DNA of 64,000 nucleotides from Pandoraea horticolens (GTDB taxonomy: Bacteria; Pseudomonadota; Gammaproteobacteria; Burkholderiales; Burkholderiaceae), in the NCBI RefSeq assembly GCF_902459555.1, contig NZ_CABPSM010000011.1, positions 1 through 64,000 on the forward strand, given 5' to 3'. A program made the translations under genes and the position numbers. Of the stretch, positions 58,803 to 64,000 are shown in pieces (within the stretch, counting starts at the first letter, position 1; every line of letters starts with the position of its first letter). The notes under the pieces were generated by a model. The model had not been told where the DNA came from and ran no database searches. It saw nothing but the letters and a program-made list of their open reading frames with translations.

Positions 58803-60899
58803 ATGAGCACGGCTTATGAGGTTCGTGACGGCGTGGCCGTCATCACACTGGAAAATCCCCCGGTGAATGGTCTGGGACATGCCACGCGCTCAGGCATCGC
58901 CGAGGGCATCGCGAAAGCCCAGGCCGACGCTCAGGTGCGTGCTGTGGTGCTGATCGGTGGGGGCAAGGCCTTTTCCGGTGGCGCCGATATTCGTGAGTTC
59001 AATACGCCGAAGGCGACGCAAAGCCCGTTGCTGGTCGACGTCATTGCCGCGCTCGACGCTTGCGTCAAGCCCGTTATCGCGGCAGTCCACGCCGTTGCGA
59101 TGGGCGGTGGTCTCGAATTGGCGCTCGCGTGCCACTATCGTGTGGCATTGCCGGGTGCGCAGATTGCATTGCCTGAGGTGAAGCTGGGCCTGCTGCCCGG
59201 TGCAGGCGGTACGCAACGTCTGCCGCGCGCCATCGGTGTGGCGCGGGCACTCGATATGGTGGTTTCCGGCCGTATCGTGAAGTCCGAAACGCTCGTCGGC
59301 ACGCTCTTCTCGAAGCTGATCGAGGGCAACCATGACGATCTCTTGGCCGGCGCCATCGCGCTCGCCAACGAGATCGCCTCACAAGGAGGCAAGTTGCCGC
59401 GTCTGCGCGACGTCGCCATAGAGGATACCGACGGTGCGGGCCAGGCTGCCATCGACGCCGCACGAGAGAAGGTGCAACGCGAGCAACCCCATTTCCCCGC
59501 GCCGCATAAATGCGTGGCAGCAGTCGAAGCGGCGTTGCAACGCCCGTTCGACGACGGGGTGAAGTTCGAGCGCGAGTGCTTTGTGGCGCTGGTCAGTTCG
59601 CCGGAGTCGAAGGCATTGCGTCACGCGTTTCTTGGCGAGCGCGCGGCAGCCAAAATTGCCGATGTGCCTGACGATACGCCGGTGCGCAACATCGAGCGAG
59701 TGGCCGTCATCGGTGCCGGCACGATGGGCAGCGGCATTGCGATGACCTTTGCCAATGCCGGGATTCCGGTCACGTTGGTCGACACGACGGAGGCGGCATT
59801 GGCACGCGGCGTCGAGTCGGTGCACGGCAATTACGCGCGCGCAGTCAACCGGGGCAAGCTCGCTGCCGATGAGGCAGAGAAGCGCCTGGCTCGCATTCAC
59901 GGCAGTACCGATTTTGCGTCGGTGGCCGACGCCGATCTGATTGTCGAAGCGGTGTTCGAGGACATGGCCATCAAGCAGGTGGTGTTCCGCGAACTCGATA
60001 AGGTGGCCAAGCACGGTGCGATTCTGGCGTCGAACACGTCGACACTCGATCTCGATGCACTGGCCGCAACCACGTCGCGGGCGCAGGACGTCATCGGCAT
60101 GCATTTCTTCAGCCCGGCCAATGTCATGCGTTTGCTTGAGGTGGTGCGCGGCGAGCACACGGGGAAGGATGTGCTGGCGACAGTCATGAAACTGGCCAAG
60201 CGAATCGGCAAGCTCGCTGTCGTTGCGCGCGTGTGCGATGGCTTCATTGGCAATCGCATGCTCGAGCCGTATTTCAAGCAGTCTCAATGGATGGTCGAAC
60301 AGGGTGCGACGCCCGCACAGGTCGATGCCGCCATCGAGCGCTTCGGTTTCGCGATGGGTCCGTTCCGTACGAGCGATCTGGCCGGCAATGATGTCAGTTG
60401 GGCGATCCGCAAGCGTCGTCACGCAGAACATCCGGGCATTGTGTATCCCAGGATTGCCGATGTCGTTTGCGAAGCAGGGCGCTATGGCCAGAAATCGCAC
60501 GCTGGCTGGTACGACTATGCCGAGGGCGATCGCACGCCACGCGAGTCGGCCAAGATCGCGCAAATGCTCGACGACTATCGCAAGGCGAACGGCATTGCGC
60601 CGCGGGTGTTCTCGGACGACGAAATTGTCGAGCGCCTTGTCTATGCGCTGGTGAACGAAGGGGCGAAGGTGTTGGCCGATGGAACGGCAGCGCGTGCGTC
60701 CGATATCGACATGGTGTATCTGAACGGCTACGGCTTCCCGCTATGGCGTGGCGGGCCGATGCTCTATGCCGACATGGTCGGGCTCGACAAGGTGCTCGCG
60801 CGTGTGTGCGCGTTCGAGCAGGGCGAGCACGGTGAGGACTGGAAGCCGGCCGCGCGGCTTGTCGAGTTGGCGGAAGCCGGCAAGCGTTTCAACGGGTGA
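58803..60899 (+). CDS. Bifunctional enoyl-CoA hydratase / 3-hydroxyacyl-CoA dehydrogenase
   Basis: 698 residues, FadJ/FadB-like. N-terminal crotonase domain ([43 protein letters not shown]) with oxyanion-hole glycines. NAD-binding domain from [17 protein letters not shown] (about residue 304), with [15 protein letters not shown] and the C-terminal dehydrogenase domains. It hydrates 2-enoyl-CoA and oxidises the 3-hydroxyacyl-CoA. It stands alone after the liv genes; in other Burkholderiales this type acts in beta-oxidation. A thiolase is not adjacent. Confidence 0.95.
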   Translation: MSTAYEVRDGVAVITLENPPVNGLGHATRSGIAEGIAKAQADAQVRAVVLIGGGKAFSGGADIREFNTPKATQSPLLVDVIAALDACVKPVIAAVHAVAMGGGLELALACHYRVALPGAQIALPEVKLGLLPGAGGTQRLPRAIGVARALDMVVSGRIVKSETLVGTLFSKLIEGNHDDLLAGAIALANEIASQGGKLPRLRDVAIEDTDGAGQAAIDAAREKVQREQPHFPAPHKCVAAVEAALQRPFDDGVKFERECFVALVSSPESKALRHAFLGERAAAKIADVPDDTPVRNIERVAVIGAGTMGSGIAMTFANAGIPVTLVDTTEAALARGVESVHGNYARAVNRGKLAADEAEKRLARIHGSTDFASVADADLIVEAVFEDMAIKQVVFRELDKVAKHGAILASNTSTLDLDALAATTSRAQDVIGMHFFSPANVMRLLEVVRGEHTGKDVLATVMKLAKRIGKLAVVARVCDGFIGNRMLEPYFKQSQWMVEQGATPAQVDAAIERFGFAMGPFRTSDLAGNDVSWAIRKRRHAEHPGIVYPRIADVVCEAGRYGQKSHAGWYDYAEGDRTPRESAKIAQMLDDYRKANGIAPRVFSDDEIVERLVYALVNEGAKVLADGTAARASDIDMVYLNGYGFPLWRGGPMLYADMVGLDKVLARVCAFEQGEHGEDWKPAARLVELAEAGKRFNG

Positions 60900-60990
60900 G
60901 CCACCCGAATGCGATAGGGATCTTGCCGGGACACTGGCGCCACGGCGAAGTGTGCTGACCAAATCGCTGGAAAAGATGAGGGGCAATGAA

Positions 60991-61596
60991 ATGAAGCCGA
61001 TGGACGAAGTGTTACTCGTGATCGATGTGCAAAACGATTTCATGCCCGGCGGCGCGTTGGCCGTGCCCCACGGCGACGAGGTGGTTCCGGCGATCAATGC
61101 GCTCGCGGGGAAATTCGCCCATGTGGTGTTGACACAGGATTGGCATCCGGCCGGACATGTGTCGTTTGCCGAAAATCACGAGGGGCGTCGACCATTCGAG
61201 ACCATTGCACTGTCGTATGGCGAGCAGGTTTTGTGGCCGGCACACTGCGTGCAGGATACGCCCGGTGCCGCGTTGCATGCGAATCTGCACGTTCCGCACG
61301 CGCAGGCCGTGGTGCGCAAGGGGTATCAGGCCAATGTCGATAGTTATTCGGCGTTTCTCGACGCGGATCGCAAGACGCCGACCGGGCTGGCGGGCTACTT
61401 GCGGGACAAGGGCGTGAGACGTGTGCACTGTGTTGGGCTGGCGACGGATTTTTGCGTGGCGTGGAGCGCGCTAGATGCCAAGGCGGCGGGCTTCGACGTT
61501 TGCGTGATTGAGCACGCGTGCCGTGCCATCGATCTGGATGGTTCGCTCGCGAAGGCGTGGGCGTCGTTGGCGACCGCAGGTGTGTCGCGTGAGTAG
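60991..61596 (+). CDS. pncA: Nicotinamidase
   Basis: 201 residues from ATG 60991 with GAGGGG ahead; an earlier ATG at 60976 is possible. Hydrolyses nicotinamide to nicotinate for NAD salvage. Asp 12 in VIDVQNDFMPGG, metal ligands Asp 50, His 52 and His 56 in DWHPAGH, and the nucleophile Cys in GLATDFCVAWSA complete the active site. Also the enzyme that activates pyrazinamide in other bacteria. Confidence 0.93.
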   Translation: MKPMDEVLLVIDVQNDFMPGGALAVPHGDEVVPAINALAGKFAHVVLTQDWHPAGHVSFAENHEGRRPFETIALSYGEQVLWPAHCVQDTPGAALHANLHVPHAQAVVRKGYQANVDSYSAFLDADRKTPTGLAGYLRDKGVRRVHCVGLATDFCVAWSALDAKAAGFDVCVIEHACRAIDLDGSLAKAWASLATAGVSRE

Positions 61597-61708
61597 GTGG
61601 CAGGTGCTGTTTGAATTCCAGACGCAGCGCATGGCGCGTTGCGTCGCCAGGTGAAGAGATGACGATGGACAAGTTTTACCGTAATGGCCATTGTGGCCGG
61701 AGTCTGCG

Positions 61709-62149
61709 ATGAGTGCGCTCTCGATCCGTTCGGGTTTTATCGATCTTCTCGGCATTGAGCTGCTGAGTGCCGAAAGGGGGGAGTCCGAGTTGCGGCTCTC
61801 ACTGGCGCCTCAACATCTCAATAGCTGGGAGGTGATGCACGGGGGCGTGACGATGGCGATGCTGGATGTCGCGCTGAGCACCGCTTGCCGGAGCGTGGCG
61901 CCGGAAGGTTCCGGCGTGGTGACCATCGAGATGAAGACGAGCTTCATGCAGCCGGGCACCGGCGAGATGCGTGCCTTTGGCCGTCTGTTGCATCGCTCTA
62001 CGACGATGGCCTACTGTGAAGGCGAGGTGCGCGACGCCAACGACAAGCTCGTGGCCAAGGCGATGGGTACGTTTAAGTATTTGCGCCGTCTTGCGGTCGG
62101 ACGCGATGTCCGTGAGCAGCGACGTCCCGACGACCCGCGCGGCGACTGA
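61709..62149 (+). CDS. PaaI-type hot-dog thioesterase
   Basis: 146 residues from ATG 61709. Single hot-dog domain with the HGGVTMAMLDVALSTAC active-site helix typical of PaaI/YbgC-like acyl-CoA thioesterases, plus TIEMKTSFMQPGTG. It hydrolyses an acyl-CoA thioester; the substrate is not predictable. The start overlaps a 17-codon upstream reading frame (61659-61712), so coupling is possible. An in-frame TTG at 61691 is a less likely start. Confidence 0.88.
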   Translation: MSALSIRSGFIDLLGIELLSAERGESELRLSLAPQHLNSWEVMHGGVTMAMLDVALSTACRSVAPEGSGVVTIEMKTSFMQPGTGEMRAFGRLLHRSTTMAYCEGEVRDANDKLVAKAMGTFKYLRRLAVGRDVREQRRPDDPRGD

Positions 62150-62270
62150 CACCCATCAGGCAGGTGTGCCGCGTGTTGACGCCGCCATCGCCGGGTAACG
62201 CGAATGTAGCAGGTGGCGACACCGCTGCCGCAACCAATGCAGCTAATGCCGCGAATGCGGAGGGAATGCC

Positions 62271-63266
62271 ATGACGATCAATCGCCAGATTCTGCTGGTC
62301 TCGCGCCCCAAGGGCGAACCCACGCTGGACAACTTTCACCTGGCCGCACCGGAGCTGCCGGAGCTTGGCGAAGGACAGGTATTGGTGCGTAATTTCTATC
62401 TTTCACTCGACCCGTACATGCGCGGCCGGATGAACGACGCCAAGTCGTATGCCCCGCCGCAGCCGCTTGACACGGTCATGATCGGTGCGACCGTCGGCGA
62501 GGTGATCGAATCGCGTCATCCCGACTGGCAGCCGGGCGATGCCGTCACCGCCATGTTCGGCTGGCAGGAGTACGGCATTTCGGATGGCAGCAACCTGCGT
62601 CGTCTCCATGACGCGCGTGTGCCGATGAGCGCCTATCTGGGGGCGGCCGGCATGCCAGGCGTGACGGCATGGTATGGCCTGAACCGCATCATCGCGCCGA
62701 AAGCGGGGGAGACGGTGGCGGTCAGCGCGGCCTCTGGCGCGGTGGGCAGCGTGGTCGGTCAACTGGCCAAACGTGCTGGGTGCCGTGTGATCGGGATTGC
62801 CGGCGGTGAGCAGAAGTGCGCCTATGCCGTCGAGGCGTTGGGCTTCGATGCCTGCGTCGATTACAAGGCGGGCAATCTGGACAATGCGTTGCGCGTAGCG
62901 GCGCCGGATGGGATCGACGGCCACTTCGAGAACGTCGGTGGTGACGTATTGGATGCCGTCATGCGCAATCTCAACCCGCATTCGCGCATCGCACTGTGCG
63001 GCATGATTTCCGGCTACAACGGCAAACCTATTCCGATGAAGCATCCGGCGCTGCTGCTGACGAACCGGGTGCGGCTCGAAGGCTTCATCGTGAGCGAGCA
63101 CATGGATGTCTGGCCGAAGGCGCTTAGGGCGTTGACCGACGCGATCGCCGTCGGCGAGTTGCGGTATCGCGAGACGATGGCGCAAGGCATCGAGAACGCG
63201 CCCGCCGCGTTCCTCGGCCTGCTCAAGGGAGAGAATTTCGGGAAGCAGATTGTACGGCTGGTGTAG
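62271..63266 (+). CDS. NADP-dependent oxidoreductase (MDR2/CurA type)
   Basis: 331 residues with GGAGGGAATGCC ahead of the ATG. Zinc-independent medium-chain dehydrogenase/reductase: LSLDPYMRGRM, the GMPGVTAWYGL loop and the nucleotide-binding VSAASGAVGSVVGQLAK. It should reduce the C=C bond of alpha,beta-unsaturated carbonyls with NADPH, as CurA and leukotriene-type reductases do. No zinc ligands are evident. Single gene. Confidence 0.92.
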   Translation: MTINRQILLVSRPKGEPTLDNFHLAAPELPELGEGQVLVRNFYLSLDPYMRGRMNDAKSYAPPQPLDTVMIGATVGEVIESRHPDWQPGDAVTAMFGWQEYGISDGSNLRRLHDARVPMSAYLGAAGMPGVTAWYGLNRIIAPKAGETVAVSAASGAVGSVVGQLAKRAGCRVIGIAGGEQKCAYAVEALGFDACVDYKAGNLDNALRVAAPDGIDGHFENVGGDVLDAVMRNLNPHSRIALCGMISGYNGKPIPMKHPALLLTNRVRLEGFIVSEHMDVWPKALRALTDAIAVGELRYRETMAQGIENAPAAFLGLLKGENFGKQIVRLV

Positions 63267-63401
63267 CGCGGGATTTGTTAAAAATTCATCAAGTATCCCT
63301 GAATTTCAGGAGTATTGTGCTCTGCGTCCTTTCCAGGGACTAAGGCAGTTGGCACAATAGCGGGATTCCATCAGATCAACCGCCCGAACGGTATCCGCTA
63401 T

Positions 63402-64000
63402 TGTGACCACAGCCGCCAACCCGACTCCCGTGTCATCCGCAAAGGCATTCGTTCCCGAGACCCGCTTCGGGAACTGGTTTCTCAAGACCTACACCTGGCG
63501 TCATCACGTGCTGCGCGTGGCGATCGAGGATTTGTTGCGGCTAGCGCGCGGCACGGTGCCACCGTCACCTGTCGTGCTCGATGCCGGATGCGGTCACGGA
63601 CAGTCGCTACCGTTATTGCATCGCTATTTCGCGCCGTCGCGTCTGATCGGGGTTGACTGCTTTGCGCCGGCGCTGGCGGAGGCGCAGATCCATGCGCGAG
63701 ACGCCGGTATCGCGGTCGAACTGCAATCGGGCGACTGTTCCGCCCTTCCTTTGTCCGATGCCAGTTGCGATATCGTTTTCTGCCATCAGACGTTCCATCA
63801 TCTCGTCTATCAGGAAGCCGCGCTGGCCGAGTTCTATCGTGTGCTCAAGCCGGGTGGCCTGCTTTGTTTCGCCGAATCGACGGAAGCATACATTCGTTCA
63901 TGGGTGATCAGATTGCTGTTCCGGCATCCGATGCACGTTCAGCGCAGCGCCGAAGGTTACCTCGATATGATTCGTGATGCGGGGTTTACGTTCGAGCGCG
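63402..64000 (+). CDS. SAM-dependent methyltransferase, cut by window end
   Basis: About 199 codons from a GTG at 63402 run open to the window edge, so the C-terminus is missing. Class I SAM fold: motif I VVLDAGCGHGQSLPLL, post-I acidic VDCFAPALAEAQ, then SCDIVFCHQTFHHL and LKPGGLLCFAEST. The N-terminus TRFGNWFLKTYTWRHHVL precedes it. The target (small molecule or quinone-like) is unknown. The GTG is the first good start after an in-frame stop-free stretch. Confidence 0.78.

Overview
The window is a contiguous piece of a GC-rich betaproteobacterial chromosome, almost certainly Burkholderiales (family Burkholderiaceae). Pandoraea or a close relative is my best guess, from protein wording and gene order rather than any search. 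Supporting gene order: tig-clpP-clpX-lon-hupB-tRNA(Val)-tRNA(Asp)-ppiD, minCDE, msrB/yciB/bolA/ppiC, and a tandem pair of cyanophycin synthetases facing a cyanophycin-associated ABC exporter and DUF1854 gene. No phage, insertion sequence, rRNA or CRISPR array was seen.

Layout. 0.2-9.6 kb: cyanophycin locus, with two synthetases and a small exported protein on the minus strand, and the ABC exporter plus DUF1854 protein divergent from them. 9.7-15.5 kb: rdgC, a TetR regulator divergent from a short-chain dehydrogenase (SDR), a LysR regulator divergent from two SDRs, and two small proteins. 15.9-17.7 kb: minCDE. 17.9-27.8 kb: a fatty-acid beta-oxidation operon (TetR regulator, fadE-like dehydrogenase, reductase, MaoC hydratase, thiolase) ending in a broken acyl-CoA ligase pseudogene and a DUF1571 protein. 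28.3-37.3 kb: protein quality-control block (trigger factor, ClpP, ClpX, Lon, HU, two tRNAs, PpiD). 37.4-48.2 kb: tesA divergent from an ABC ATPase, then pgi, nnr, dadA and purL. 48.3-52.8 kb: ppiC, bolA, yciB, a BOF-family protein, msrB and selO. 53.1-62.1 kb: an acyl-CoA ligase, a livHMGF-type transporter without a binding protein, a fused hydratase/3-hydroxyacyl-CoA dehydrogenase, a nicotinamidase and a thioesterase. 62.3-64 kb: a zinc-independent NADP oxidoreductase and a methyltransferase cut by the window end.

How the parts work together. CphA enzymes polymerise Asp and Arg into a nitrogen store, and the divergent ABC/DUF1854 pair is linked to that metabolism by conserved neighbourhood but has no established transported substrate that I know of. 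The beta-oxidation operon carries the steps from acyl-CoA to acetyl-CoA, although its dedicated ligase is inactivated. A second ligase at 53.1 kb and the bifunctional enzyme at 58.8 kb could supply related steps. Tig, PpiD, ClpXP and Lon cover folding and proteolysis.

Most notable signals: the cyanophycin-linked exporter with a zinc-ribbon-like N-terminus; the triply damaged fadD; a LivF whose Walker A lysine is arginine; an SDR without the Tyr-Lys pair; an 8-bp tandem repeat before an acyl-CoA ligase; strong inverted repeats upstream of tig, at the TetR genes and between the cphA genes; and divergent tesA/ABC start codons that share two bases.
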